A DNA stretch of 64,000 nucleotides from Agaribacterium sp. ZY112 (lineage in GTDB: Bacteria; Pseudomonadota; Gammaproteobacteria; Pseudomonadales; Cellvibrionaceae): the NCBI RefSeq assembly GCF_041346925.1, contig NZ_CP166840.1:3343001-3407000 (forward strand), given 5' to 3'. Positions 54,578 through 63,760 of this stretch are shown in pieces. The stretch's first letter is position 1. Every line of letters begins with the position of its first letter. The position numbers and the translations under genes were made by a program. The notes beneath the pieces were generated by a model, which saw only the letters and a list, made by a program, of their open reading frames with translations, was not told where the DNA came from and searched no databases.

Positions 54578-54979
54578 TTATTCTCCGCGCAATGCTTTGC
54601 TTAAGCCCTTAAAAGAGCTGTTTAACAGGGTAAAACCAACCTGAAACTCAAGCGAGTTCCTCATAAATTCACCGTGCTCTACATGCTCTTCAACCGTGTT
54701 GCCATCAATGCTTTGCTGATGAGGTACGCGATACAGTTTCTCGTAAGCGCCAGCCTGTGTATCAGCTAAATTAATATGTCCTTGATGGCGTGTACTTAAG
54801 TGGCGGCTCACGCCACCGTCCATCTGAGCTTTTAGCTCCGCGGTAAAATCTATGTCTCGGGCTTTATAGTTAGGAGTATTAACATTGGCCAAGTTAGAAG
54901 ACAGAACATCCGCACGATGTGCCCTTAGACGCATTGCGTGTTCTTTTACACCAAGTGCTGAATCAAAATTAATAGCCAT
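54578..54979 (-). CDS. flgB: Flagellar proximal rod protein FlgB
   Basis: Proximal rod subunit, 133 aa. N-terminal ALGVKEHAMRLRAHRADVLSSNLANVNTPNYKARDIDF and C-terminal EHGEFMRNSLEFQVGFTLLNSSFKGLSKALRGE define FlgB. First gene of flgBCDE, with a sigma-54 promoter 47 bp upstream. Confidence 0.97.
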   Translation of the reverse strand: MAINFDSALGVKEHAMRLRAHRADVLSSNLANVNTPNYKARDIDFTAELKAQMDGGVSRHLSTRHQGHINLADTQAGAYEKLYRVPHQQSIDGNTVEEHVEHGEFMRNSLEFQVGFTLLNSSFKGLSKALRGE

Positions 54980-55025
54980 CTTTATCTACCTAACCTTGCC
55001 GCTTTATAAATTACATATAGATAAC

Positions 55026-55041
55026 AGCAAAGGGCGTGCCA
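55026..55041 (-). promoter_or_regulatory. Sigma-54 promoter of flgBCDE
   Basis: The minus strand reads TGGCACGCCCTTTGCT, essentially the consensus TGGCACG-N4-TTGCT. Expected start is near 55015, about 36 nt before the flgB ATG at 54979. Confidence 0.92.
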
Positions 55042-55165
55042 TCAAAAACAAGGGATATAATCAATTGATTTATATGAATATTTTAAAAGGCAGGATAAAT
55101 AGAACAGAAAAACCGGAAAGTAGAGGAAAAGCCCTTCCGCTTCGAATTAGACAGGAACATTTAAA

Positions 55166-55993
55166 TTATTTTGCTCGGTAAACCACACCAGGCTTACAGT
55201 GTACCATTTCAAACAAGTCACTAGCACCAGCAAGACTTTCTGAACTTCCAAGAAACAAATAGGCCCCTGGTTTTAGGGTGGCATGAATACGCTTTAAGAT
55301 GTCTGTTTTAAGATCAGATGAAAAATAAATGAGTACATTACGACAAAACACGATATCAAATTTCCCTAAGCTCAAGAAGCTGTCTTGTAAATTAAGGGGC
55401 CTGAACCGTATTCTTTGCTTAATATCACTATTAATAGCCCATTGTTTATCATCAGTGGCTTTAAAATACTCACGTAAACGCTTATCAGACATGCCTCGAC
55501 TAATAGACAGCTTGTCATACACTCCTTGCTTAGCTTGAGCCAGTATCTCGCTAGATAAGTCAGTAGCAACAACATCTAAACCTAATGCACTCACCCCTAA
55601 GGTCTCACGGATAAACTCATCCACAGTTATAGAGATAGAATAAGGTTCTTGCCCAGATGAGCAAGCCGCACTCCAAACCTTGATTGTACCAGGGCCTTTT
55701 TTTGCTTTTAGCTCGGGAAAAATTGTGCTTTTTAAATACTCAAATGGGTATATATCACGAAACCAAAAGGTTTCGTTTGTGGTCATAGCATCAATGACCC
55801 GTTGCCTTAATTCACGTTCACTTGATCTCTTTATACGTTGAGTGAGTTCCGATACGCTATCTAAACCATATTCAAGAAGGACTCGACGAATACGAGTTGT
55901 GACTAAATATTGTTTATTGTCACCAAGATCAATGCCCGCCACTTCTTTTAAAAAGGCTCTAAAATCAGCAAACTCTTCTGGATTTAAGCTCAC
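55166..55993 (-). CDS. cheR: Chemotaxis methyltransferase CheR (copy 2)
   Basis: Methylates receptor glutamates with SAM. The 275-aa protein has the methyltransferase segment IKVWSAACSSGQEPYSISI, LDVVATDLSSEI and KFDIVFCRNVLIYF. It follows cheV by 22 bp, upstream of flgBCDE, as in Vibrio and Pseudomonas. It is distinct from the copy at 14598 and presumably serves the main flagellar chemotaxis pathway. Confidence 0.95.
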   Translation of the reverse strand: MSLNPEEFADFRAFLKEVAGIDLGDNKQYLVTTRIRRVLLEYGLDSVSELTQRIKRSSERELRQRVIDAMTTNETFWFRDIYPFEYLKSTIFPELKAKKGPGTIKVWSAACSSGQEPYSISITVDEFIRETLGVSALGLDVVATDLSSEILAQAKQGVYDKLSISRGMSDKRLREYFKATDDKQWAINSDIKQRIRFRPLNLQDSFLSLGKFDIVFCRNVLIYFSSDLKTDILKRIHATLKPGAYLFLGSSESLAGASDLFEMVHCKPGVVYRAK

Positions 55994-56015
55994 GTATTAA
56001 GTTCCATACTTACTA

Positions 56016-56948
56016 TTACATGCTTGTTAAGGCATCAACACGTTCATTAACGCGTCTAGCCAACTCGTCCGGATGGAATTTTGCTAAAAAGTCGTTTGCA
56101 CCTACTTTTTTCACCATTGCCTCATTGAAGACACCACTTAGTGAGGTATGCAACACAACATGTAAATTAGCTAGTGCAGGATCACCTCGAACCTCTGCAG
56201 TAAAGGTGTAGCCATCCATTTCCGGCATTTCAATATCAGAAATAATCATTAGTAATTCATGATACGGGTCTTTACCTGAATCAATTAAATCTTTGAGATA
56301 CTGAATAGCCTCGGCACCATTCTTAAGTGTTGTTGTTTTACAACCCAATGACTCCACTACTTTTTGCACCTGTTTACGAGCAATAGCCGAATCATCAACA
56401 ATTAATACATGTTTTTGCACTGTTGCATCTTCTACAACATTTTCAATTATTTCAGCACTGACTTCTTCTGCAACTGGGCTCACCTCGGCTAGAATCTTTT
56501 CTACATCAATAATCTCAACGAGTTTATTTTCAACTTCAGTCACCGCTGTCAAATAGTTCTCTTTTCCTGAGCCCTTTGGTGGTGGATGAATATCCCCCCA
56601 GTTCATGTTGATTATTCGCTCAACACCTTTAACTAAAAAACCCTGAGTGCTTCGATTGTACTCAGTAATGATGACAAAACAGTTTTCTAGATTTTCTAAT
56701 GGCCTACCACCTGTCGCATGACGTAGATCCATAATCGGGATCGTGCCGCCTCTAATATGAGCGACACCACGTACAACGGGGTTCCGCTTAGGTATTTCAC
56801 TTAATTGAGGGCACTGAAGCACCTCTTTAACTTTAAATACATTAATACCATAGAGCTGATGACCACCTAAATTAAAGAGCAGCAGCTCTAGGCGGTTTTG
56901 CCCAACCAACTGAGTTCGCTGGTTAACGCTGTCTAGGACACTAGCCAT
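56016..56948 (-). CDS. cheV: Chemotaxis protein CheV (CheW-receiver fusion)
   Basis: Adaptor coupling receptors to CheA with a phosphorylatable receiver. The 310-aa protein has a CheW-like half (ELLLFNLGGHQLYGINVFKVKEVL, RGGTIPIMDLRHATGG) and, from about residue 178, a receiver domain with DDSAIARKQ, the acceptor in MIISDIEMPEMDGY, and conserved Lys near the end (FLAKF). First gene of cheV-cheR upstream of the flg operon, divergent from flgA. Confidence 0.95.
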   Translation of the reverse strand: MASVLDSVNQRTQLVGQNRLELLLFNLGGHQLYGINVFKVKEVLQCPQLSEIPKRNPVVRGVAHIRGGTIPIMDLRHATGGRPLENLENCFVIITEYNRSTQGFLVKGVERIINMNWGDIHPPPKGSGKENYLTAVTEVENKLVEIIDVEKILAEVSPVAEEVSAEIIENVVEDATVQKHVLIVDDSAIARKQVQKVVESLGCKTTTLKNGAEAIQYLKDLIDSGKDPYHELLMIISDIEMPEMDGYTFTAEVRGDPALANLHVVLHTSLSGVFNEAMVKKVGANDFLAKFHPDELARRVNERVDALTSM

Positions 56949-57118
56949 TTAGACCTCTTTATTCCGCATTTATTGGCATATTTAAAAAATAAGCAAACCA
57001 TCGGTACAGGCTTTGCTATATTTCTAACTAAGTCGACCCTTACTGCAAAACCGTTAGCATTTTGACACTTTAAAGGGTCTATTAGCCATCGAGATACCTA
57101 CAGAATAGGTCAAGATCT

Positions 57119-57826
57119 ATGAGACTACGTATTTTTTTATTACTTATGCTTAGCTCCATAAGTGTGGATACACTTGCTATCGAAGTTTCTGAATTAAGCG
57201 CTATGGTCCATGAGCGAGTCAAAGAGGCCTTAAGTGATCGTTTTACTGAGGAAGAACTGGAAAATGACGTTACGATCAAATTAAGTAACCTTCACTCTCA
57301 ACTAAGAATCAAAAACTGTGAACGGGGCTTAAGTATTCAACTCCAAAAAAACCGAGTAAGCCATAGAAACTTAAGCGCCAAAGTACAATGCTTAAGCGGT
57401 AGTCGATGGAGTATGTATGTTCCCGTTAAAATTGACTATTACGTCGAAGCAGCCATCACATCAAGGGCCCTTAGCCGAAGTGAGCATCTAAGCCTTTCTG
57501 ATATTCGCTTTGAAAGACGATTGATCAGTGAGGTGGGTCAGCACTATATAGACCAAGCAAACTTACTCAAAAACGTTGAGTTAAAGCGCAGTGTTGGTAC
57601 AGGTCATATCCTCACACCAATGGATATTCGTGATGCCAAATTAGTCTATAAGGGCGAAATTGTCCGCTTACTTGCAAAATCGGGGGCATTGACCGTCAGC
57701 TCCGAAGGCATTGCTTTAGCCGATGCCGCTATGGGGCAACAATTACGAGTACGCAACTTAAGCTCAAATCGTGTAGTAGATGCCAGAATTAGTGCTCCTG
57801 GCGAAGCGCTGGTATCAAACTGGTAG
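57119..57826 (+). CDS. flgA: Flagella basal body P-ring formation protein FlgA
   Basis: Periplasmic chaperone for P-ring assembly, 235 aa. A signal peptide MRLRIFLLLMLSSISVDTLA precedes the mature domain. The SAF-like region follows: ITSRALSRSEHLSLSDIRFERR and the C-terminal LRVRNLSSNRVVDARISAPGEALV. It is divergent from cheV with a ~170-bp gap, the first plus-strand flagellar gene. Confidence 0.93.
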   Translation: MRLRIFLLLMLSSISVDTLAIEVSELSAMVHERVKEALSDRFTEEELENDVTIKLSNLHSQLRIKNCERGLSIQLQKNRVSHRNLSAKVQCLSGSRWSMYVPVKIDYYVEAAITSRALSRSEHLSLSDIRFERRLISEVGQHYIDQANLLKNVELKRSVGTGHILTPMDIRDAKLVYKGEIVRLLAKSGALTVSSEGIALADAAMGQQLRVRNLSSNRVVDARISAPGEALVSNW

Positions 57827-57837
57827 AATATATTTGC

Positions 57838-57864
57838 TAAAGATCCTTATTTATCGGCCGAAGA
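57838..57864 (+). promoter_or_regulatory. Sigma-28 (FliA) promoter of flgM
   Basis: TAAAGATC, an 11-nt spacer, then GCCGAAGA, matching TAAAGTTT-N11-GCCGATAA at eleven of sixteen or more positions. It starts 12 bp after the flgA stop. Start would be near 57872, an 87-nt leader to flgM. Autoregulation of flgM by FliA is standard. Confidence 0.88.
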
Positions 57865-57958
57865 CTGTAGTAAGCAAACCAATTTGCACTCGATCACATG
57901 CACTGCTTTATGTGCTTTTATGTAGATAATCCCGGCCAAGCCGGTTGCTGAGATTATT

Positions 57959-58270
57959 ATGGTTATTGACCCAAACAGTATCAACAACGCCTCAGGCGGC
58001 CCCAAAAGCCGCTCAAGTGGTGTACAACGCCAAGAAACTAACGCAAGCTCTTCGGCAGCCAGTTCGGCCCCGAAAGAAGCTAAAACAGCCAGTGACAGTG
58101 TCACCTTAAGCAATACAGCTCAGTCTATGAGCAAGTTAGAAATTGCTCTCGCTGAAGTCCCTGAGATAGACAATGCTAGGGTGGCTGAAATAAGGGAAGC
58201 CTTGCAGAACGGGCAATACAAAATAGATGCTGATGCGATTGCAAGTAAAATGCTCGAGCAAGGTATGTAA
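57959..58270 (+). CDS. flgM: Anti-sigma-28 factor FlgM
   Basis: Binds and blocks FliA until the hook is finished, then is exported. 103 aa with the disordered Ser/Ala-rich N-terminal half (RSSGVQRQETNASSSAASSA) and the FlgM C-terminal pattern SDSVTLSNTAQSMSKLE ... VAEIREALQNGQYKIDADAIASKML. It lies between flgA and flgN as in relatives. A likely target of the HsbA-like switch at 12460. Confidence 0.95.
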   Translation: MVIDPNSINNASGGPKSRSSGVQRQETNASSSAASSAPKEAKTASDSVTLSNTAQSMSKLEIALAEVPEIDNARVAEIREALQNGQYKIDADAIASKMLEQGM

Positions 58271-58362
58271 GTGGCTTAATAACAATGCGGCACGTTTTTC
58301 GCTTATTTTAAGCTAAGCCAGTTATCTGCGCTAAACGGTTCAATTGTTTGACGGGAAACCTT

Positions 58363-58842
58363 ATGTCACAAGCTTTAAACGCCCAGTATCTAAGCCAGCG
58401 CTTCACAAGTGATAGTGCGTGCTGTGAGCAATTACTCGACTTACTTTACAAAGAACAGCATGCCTTAAAAGAAAGGGATGCAGATACTATAGATCAGATC
58501 CTAAAACAAAAAGCCCCTCTACTCGAACAACTTGAAAACAGCGCAAAAGAGCAGCAGCATATAGCCAAAGCCTTGTCAGCAGATCTGCGCTCAGAAAACT
58601 GGCTGGAACAACTCAATATCGATGGTGCTCCACAGCTAAAAGAGCAGTGGCAGAGCGTGAAAGACCTGTATCAAAAAGTAAGAGCTCAAAACGAGATCAA
58701 CGGTAAGCTGCTTTCTCGGCATCAAAAAACCGTTAGCCGCCTGCTTGATATTGTTAGGGGTAAGACCACCACACCCAACCTTTATACATCATCGGGTTAC
58801 TCTTCATCACAAGCCAATAGCAACAACATTGGCGAAGCTTAA
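58363..58842 (+). CDS. flgN: Flagellar export chaperone FlgN
   Basis: Chaperone for the hook-filament junction proteins FlgK and FlgL. I start at ATG 58363; an upstream TTG (58348) is less likely. 159 aa, helical, with FlgN-type LLDLLYKEQHALKERDADTIDQILKQKAPLLEQLE. A Ser/Thr-rich C-terminal tail ends at EA. It follows flgM by ~90 bp. Confidence 0.93.
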   Translation: MSQALNAQYLSQRFTSDSACCEQLLDLLYKEQHALKERDADTIDQILKQKAPLLEQLENSAKEQQHIAKALSADLRSENWLEQLNIDGAPQLKEQWQSVKDLYQKVRAQNEINGKLLSRHQKTVSRLLDIVRGKTTTPNLYTSSGYSSSQANSNNIGEA

Positions 58843-58924
58843 AAAAATCCATCCCCCCACTCCTATCACCTTAAGTCGCCTGTGATTGAATTTTAAAAAT
58901 CACTGTGGCAAGGTAGCGCCCGCC

Positions 58925-59000
58925 GTCCCCGTCGATTAACAGGATAAATCCCGGGCCTCCTAAGCCCGTGCTCCAGGTTCGAGTCCTGGTGGGGACGCCA
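58925..59000 (+). tRNA. tRNA-Arg (anticodon CCT)
   Basis: 76 nt including an encoded CCA. Acceptor stem GTCCCCG with GGGGAC opposite (one G-T wobble at the base), D arm GATT/AATC, anticodon stem CGGGC/GCCCG around CTCCTAA giving anticodon CCT, T arm CCAGG-TTCGAGT-CCTGG. CCT reads AGG arginine codons. Confidence 0.95.
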
Positions 59001-59062
59001 TTTCATCAGCGCTCATCTCTTCAAATTAGTTATCAGACCGATCATCTTCACAACCATTACTT

Positions 59063-59770
59063 ATGAACACATTAATACTCGAACAAGAAGCATTTATCTC
59101 TGAGTTTCAATGTCAATTAAGTGTCAGGCAGCTCCAGCACATTCAAAATGTATTAAAAAGTCACTTAGGTGATCAATTAACCGTTGCTAAATTGAACGGT
59201 GCCATGGGTACAGCGTGTCTTGCAGAAAAACAAGGCCAATTAATACTGACTGACATCCGCTTGGAAAGCGATGCACCTAGACAGCTCCCTCTTAGCTTGA
59301 TCCTTGCTTTGCCTCGCCCACAAATGCTTAAACGCATATTGCAAACCGTTGCCTGCTTTGGCGTGCAGCATTTACATTTAATTCATAGTAACCGAGTCGA
59401 AAAAAGTTTTTGGCAAAGCCCAAGCGCGACTGACGAAGCCATAAAAGAGCAGCTAATACTGGGAGTAGAACAAGCAAAAGCCAGCCAGCTTCCCACAGTA
59501 AGTAAACATCGTCGCTTTAAAACGTTTATCGAAGATTATGCCCCTGAGATTATCAGAAACAAAAAAGCCACCGTTGCCCATCCCGGCCCTTATCCCTTGT
59601 TTGAAACCGAACGAGAAACACCCAAAATCATTGCTATAGGCCCTGAGGGCGGTTTTAGTGACTATGAAATTGAGCGTTTCGTAGAACAGGGGTTTGAAAC
59701 AAGGCAGCTTGGTGAGCGAATTTTAAAGGTCGAAACAGCGGTAACGGCTTTATTAGGCCGTTGTCTTTAG
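59063..59770 (+). CDS. rsmE: 16S rRNA m3U1498 methyltransferase RsmE
   Basis: SPOUT-class enzyme that methylates N3 of U1498 in 16S rRNA. 235 aa; N-terminal PUA-like half and a SAM-binding knot with LILALPRPQMLKRILQTV, and the C-terminal signature IAIGPEGGFSDYEIERFVEQGFETRQLGERILKVETA. It starts 62 bp after the tRNA and converges with the GGDEF/EAL gene. Confidence 0.96.
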   Translation: MNTLILEQEAFISEFQCQLSVRQLQHIQNVLKSHLGDQLTVAKLNGAMGTACLAEKQGQLILTDIRLESDAPRQLPLSLILALPRPQMLKRILQTVACFGVQHLHLIHSNRVEKSFWQSPSATDEAIKEQLILGVEQAKASQLPTVSKHRRFKTFIEDYAPEIIRNKKATVAHPGPYPLFETERETPKIIAIGPEGGFSDYEIERFVEQGFETRQLGERILKVETAVTALLGRCL

Positions 59771-59784
59771 TGCTTACTGAAATT

Positions 59785-62223
59785 TCACACCCAATCGACA
59801 TGCTCTTTGCGAAGTAATTCCGAGAACTGCTCAGCAACCACTGGCCTACTGCATAAATAGCCTTGATAATAACGACAGGCGTATTGAGTCAAAAGGTTTA
59901 ATTGTTCTTTGGTCTCAACCCCTTCAGCAACCACATCAAGATCTAGCATCTTACCCATTGCAGAAATGGTTTCGACCAATACACGATCATTTCTATCATC
60001 GCAAATATCACGAACAAAACTCTGATCAATTTTTAATACTGCCACAGGCAGTTTTTTCAAATAACTAATCGATGAGTAGCCAGTACCAAAATCATCGAGT
60101 GCAAACACAACCCCCAACTCCCTTAAAGTGGCCATTGTCTCAATAGTTACGTCCAAGTTATGAATCGCAATTCCCTCAGTAATTTCCATTTCAAGCAAAC
60201 GAGCTGGAAAGTTTAAGCGTTTTAGCATTGCAGAAACATCGTCAACAAAGTTCACACTACGGAACTGCCTTGGGCTTATATTCACCCCCAAGCGCATATC
60301 GTCACTCCACAGGCCCGTTTCTCGCCAATGCAAGACTTGCTTCATGCTCCGCTCTAAGACCCATAAACCAACGTTGACTATCAGGCCAGAGTTTTCAAGC
60401 ACGGGAATAAACTCTGCAGGGCTAATCATGCCTTTTTCGGGGTGCTGCCAGCGTAAAAGTGTTTCTGCTCCGACAATAGTACTTGTTTCAGTATCTACTC
60501 TAGGCTGGAAATGAAGGTCAAAAGCCCCTTCATCTAAGGCCTTATGCAGCTCCCCCTCCATCACAAGCACATCCCTAGCGTTTTCGGCCATGCGCTTATT
60601 AAAAAATTCTACGTCGTTTCTGCCTGCAGCCTTCACTTGATACATTGCCGTATCAGCATAACGAAGCAACTCATGTACACTGACATCTTCTTCTGGGAAC
60701 ATGACAATGCCAACACTGGCTGTGACATGCAGCTCCAGCTCTTTGTGGTAATAAGGTTGGGCGACAGAGGCGCGAAGACGATTTGCAGAGTCCTCCGCAC
60801 AAAGTATGGCCGTCTTCATATTGCTTGAGAGTTCGGTCAACACCACAACGAATTCATCGCCACCTAAACGCACCACAATATCATTGTCACCAATACTTTC
60901 TTGTAGTTGAGCCGCAACATGCTTCAAGACAGCATCACCAGCAGGGTGACCTAGGGAATCATTAATATTTTTAAACTGGTCCAGATCGATAAATAACAAA
61001 GCGCCAAAGGTCCCTCGTCTAGAGGCTTTTTTAACCTCCTCTTCAAGGCGCTCAACCAAATAGCTGCGATTAGGCAAATCCGTAAGAGCGTCATGATAGG
61101 CCATATGCTCCATTAGCTCTTGAGTCACCTTCAGCTCGGTGATATCAGAACTAACTACCAAGGCTACGGTTTCATCATAAAATTCCATCGGCATGATATG
61201 CGTATGCATATGACGCTCTTTACCGTTGTGATCAAACCAAGTCTCTTCCCATATCTGCGCATTCACACCAGAATCAATAACTTCAGCATCTAAACGAATA
61301 ACCTCATGCGCATCTGTGGCAAAAAACTCTTTAAAGTCTCCCACGTGAGCTCCGCGCATGGCCTCTGCTGAAGTATTTAAAAAGCTGGCTAAGGCCTTAT
61401 TTGCAAAAATGTAATGCCCATCTCGGTTTCGCGCACCAACCCATACAGGTAAACTGTCGATAATTTGGCGAACGTGCTCTTCACTCTTACGCAACACCAC
61501 TTCAACTGCACGGCGTTTACCCAGAGCAATATCAACCGAATCTAATAATGTGTTAGTGCTTGCTACAAGCTGGCTCAGCTCATCTTTGCGGCCAGATTTA
61601 GGGGGGCTCACCCGCTGTTCACCCGGACTACCAGGGTTAATCGCTTTGACTTCGCTTGCAATACGTATGAGGGGTTTGGTCAACAAATGGTAAAAAACAA
61701 TAAAAAGCAATAGAACAAGAACAGAGCTTCGAATAAGACCAATACCAATAACAACAGCAGATAATTGGTAAAAACGGGCAAAAGCAGCGTCCATATCAAC
61801 AACAAAGCTAATATGGCCATTGCTACTGTCATGACGGCTCACTGATAGTGCCGCCTCAAAGCTTACAAACTGCTCTTGAATAAGGTCTGTTAACCAGCGA
61901 GTACGAGAGCTAATTGCTTCACGCTTTTGTGAGGCAACCACACCACCAAGCTCATCTTTTAAGGCAACCTCCACAATAAAATCATATTGCATGAGCCCTG
62001 TGACCACCTCGTCAGCAAGCTCGCTATCTAAGGTATATACTGCGCGTTCAGCTGGGGGCGTAGCCACTTTAATGATGCGATTAATCATCGCTTCAGTTTG
62101 AATAAGCTGGCTTTTATAATCGATATAGATCTGTACGGCACTCATAACAATGCCGATCATCAGGGCCAGTATTACCCCAACTTTAGCGAGTCTAAACGAT
62201 ATGCCCTCAAAGTAGCCCTGCAC
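59785..62223 (-). CDS. Membrane diguanylate cyclase/phosphodiesterase (PAS-GGDEF-EAL)
   Basis: 812-aa c-di-GMP enzyme. TM helices at about 14-34 and 152-180 enclose a periplasmic sensor; a HAMP-like helix and PAS domain (~250-360) follow. The GGDEF domain keeps RLGGDEF (454-458); the RxxD inhibitory site is GDND, so absent. The EAL domain has ETL (587-589) for EAL, and DDFGTGYSSISYL and KIDQSFVRDI intact, so phosphodiesterase activity is likely. A candidate for setting the c-di-GMP level that FleQ reads; not shown by sequence. Confidence 0.93.
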   Translation of the reverse strand: MQGYFEGISFRLAKVGVILALMIGIVMSAVQIYIDYKSQLIQTEAMINRIIKVATPPAERAVYTLDSELADEVVTGLMQYDFIVEVALKDELGGVVASQKREAISSRTRWLTDLIQEQFVSFEAALSVSRHDSSNGHISFVVDMDAAFARFYQLSAVVIGIGLIRSSVLVLLLFIVFYHLLTKPLIRIASEVKAINPGSPGEQRVSPPKSGRKDELSQLVASTNTLLDSVDIALGKRRAVEVVLRKSEEHVRQIIDSLPVWVGARNRDGHYIFANKALASFLNTSAEAMRGAHVGDFKEFFATDAHEVIRLDAEVIDSGVNAQIWEETWFDHNGKERHMHTHIMPMEFYDETVALVVSSDITELKVTQELMEHMAYHDALTDLPNRSYLVERLEEEVKKASRRGTFGALLFIDLDQFKNINDSLGHPAGDAVLKHVAAQLQESIGDNDIVVRLGGDEFVVVLTELSSNMKTAILCAEDSANRLRASVAQPYYHKELELHVTASVGIVMFPEEDVSVHELLRYADTAMYQVKAAGRNDVEFFNKRMAENARDVLVMEGELHKALDEGAFDLHFQPRVDTETSTIVGAETLLRWQHPEKGMISPAEFIPVLENSGLIVNVGLWVLERSMKQVLHWRETGLWSDDMRLGVNISPRQFRSVNFVDDVSAMLKRLNFPARLLEMEITEGIAIHNLDVTIETMATLRELGVVFALDDFGTGYSSISYLKKLPVAVLKIDQSFVRDICDDRNDRVLVETISAMGKMLDLDVVAEGVETKEQLNLLTQYACRYYQGYLCSRPVVAEQFSELLRKEHVDWV

Positions 62224-62646
62224 TAAGCCGCATCCTTTTGTTTTTATTTAGGCGACATGCACAGACTAACATGTGCACAGCAGTATAAGTACGGCTCAAT
62301 AGTACCAAACACCACCAGTAAGCTAGTAACAAACCAGTAAACTAGTAATAAATAAATACCGACTTACTTCTTCGCCCCACTTATGCAGTATAAGAGGCCT
62401 TAGTGTCTCAAGCTAATCGGATTTGACTATAAAAAATAACTATCAAACCAAGACGGGCAATAAGACCAGAAAAAACCATGCCCTTAGTACTTGCTTTAAG
62501 TTAAAATCGCGCCGCTTAATTATACTCAGATGAACAGGTATGGCGCATACCAGCAGCTGAGGTTAGTAAAGTAAGTACCTATTCAACCTACAGGGCAATC
62601 ATTTTTTAAACTAACCCTGCCTGTATTACTAGCGTGGCCCCTATCA
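62224..62646. other. Divergent intergenic region between the GGDEF/EAL gene and ttcA
   Basis: About 420 bp. It holds imperfect direct repeats (CCAGTAAGCTAGTAA and CCAGTAAACTAGTAA, around 62319-62350) and a small inverted repeat TGCACA/TGTGCA near 62256-62275. AT-rich stretches could hold promoters in both directions, but I cannot pin down a clear one. No coding signal seen. Confidence 0.4.
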
Positions 62647-63558
62647 ATGTCTAAGCAACTTAAAAGTAAAACGGAATATAATAAACTTCAGAAGCGTATT
62701 CGTAGACACGTGGGCCAAGCCATTGCCGACTACAGCATGATCGAAGAGGGTGATGTTATTATGGCTTGCCTATCTGGCGGTAAAGACTCATTTGCCATGT
62801 TGGATATTTTGGTTCATTTACAAAAAACGGCACCAGTAAACTTTGAAGTGATCGCCGTCAACCTCGACCAAAAGCAGCCTGGTTTTCCTGAGCATATACT
62901 TCCCGAATACCTAAGTAAGATAGGCGTTCCTTTCTATATAGTAGATAAAGACACTTATTCGGTGGTTCGATCTAAAATCCCGGAAGGAAAAACAACCTGC
63001 GGACTTTGTTCACGCTTACGACGCGGCACACTGTACTCCTTCGCCGAAGAAATAGGCGCTAATAAAATTGCCTTGGGCCATCATCGTGATGATATTGTTG
63101 AGACTTTATTCCTAAACATGTTTTTTGGCTCTCGTTTAAAAGCCATGCCGCCAAAGCTACTTTCTGACGATAAGCGCAATGTCATTATTCGACCGCTTGC
63201 TTATTGTAAAGAAAGCGACCTTATCAGCTATGCGGAGCAACGTGAATTCCCGATCATTCCTTGTAACCTTTGTGGCTCACAAGAAAATTTACAGCGCCAA
63301 AATATCAAAGCGATGCTCAAACAATGGGACAAAGAGTTCCCTGGGCGTATAGAAAGTATATTTAGCTCCATCCAAAATGTATCAGCAAGCCAGCTTGCTG
63401 ATACCGAGCTGTTTGACTTTGAAAACCTACATGTCGACCGTAGCGCCGAAAAGCCAGAATACGAGTTTAATGAAGCAACGGTTAGTTCAACTAATATTGA
63501 TAAAGAAGCAAATACCATCAAAGACAGTATGTTTATCGATGTCACCCATATCGACTAA
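62647..63558 (+). CDS. ttcA: tRNA 2-thiocytidine biosynthesis protein TtcA
   Basis: Iron-sulfur PP-loop ATPase that thiolates C32 of certain tRNAs. 303 aa. PP-loop SGGKDS at 43-48, CxxC Cys118/Cys121 (TTCGLCSRL) and a further pair Cys206/Cys209 (PCNLCGSQE), the residues that hold the 4Fe-4S cluster in the family. [17 protein letters not shown] is the family core motif. The C-terminal ~40 residues are lineage-specific. Confidence 0.97.
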   Translation: MSKQLKSKTEYNKLQKRIRRHVGQAIADYSMIEEGDVIMACLSGGKDSFAMLDILVHLQKTAPVNFEVIAVNLDQKQPGFPEHILPEYLSKIGVPFYIVDKDTYSVVRSKIPEGKTTCGLCSRLRRGTLYSFAEEIGANKIALGHHRDDIVETLFLNMFFGSRLKAMPPKLLSDDKRNVIIRPLAYCKESDLISYAEQREFPIIPCNLCGSQENLQRQNIKAMLKQWDKEFPGRIESIFSSIQNVSASQLADTELFDFENLHVDRSAEKPEYEFNEATVSSTNIDKEANTIKDSMFIDVTHID

Positions 63559-63760
63559 ATATGGCCAGACAGGAAAGAAGCGGCAAGATACTTCCTAAAA
63601 CACACAAGCTTGGCCTATTTTAGCTACTGCGACTCACCTTAAAGACCAGTCACAAACACGATGTTTAGGCGAGCTTAGAGCAACTAAGCCCTGCTCAAGC
63701 GTTATGGCAAAGCCTTTGCAAAGAAACCAATAAGTAACCTTCATTCTTTGTAAAGTAACT

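Noticed and set aside
56949..57118. Sigma-54 or sigma-28 site for cheV or flgA
   Set aside because: TTGACA and TAAAG-like pieces occur but no matching second box at proper spacing, so no promoter is claimed.
58880..58904. Hairpin GTGATT/AATCAC as flgN terminator
   Set aside because: No T-run follows and the loop is long; more likely incidental or part of the tRNA leader.
59785..62223. EAL domain called inactive because the motif reads ETL
   Set aside because: Other catalytic motifs (DDFGTGYSS, KIDQSF) are intact and the middle residue of EAL varies in active enzymes.
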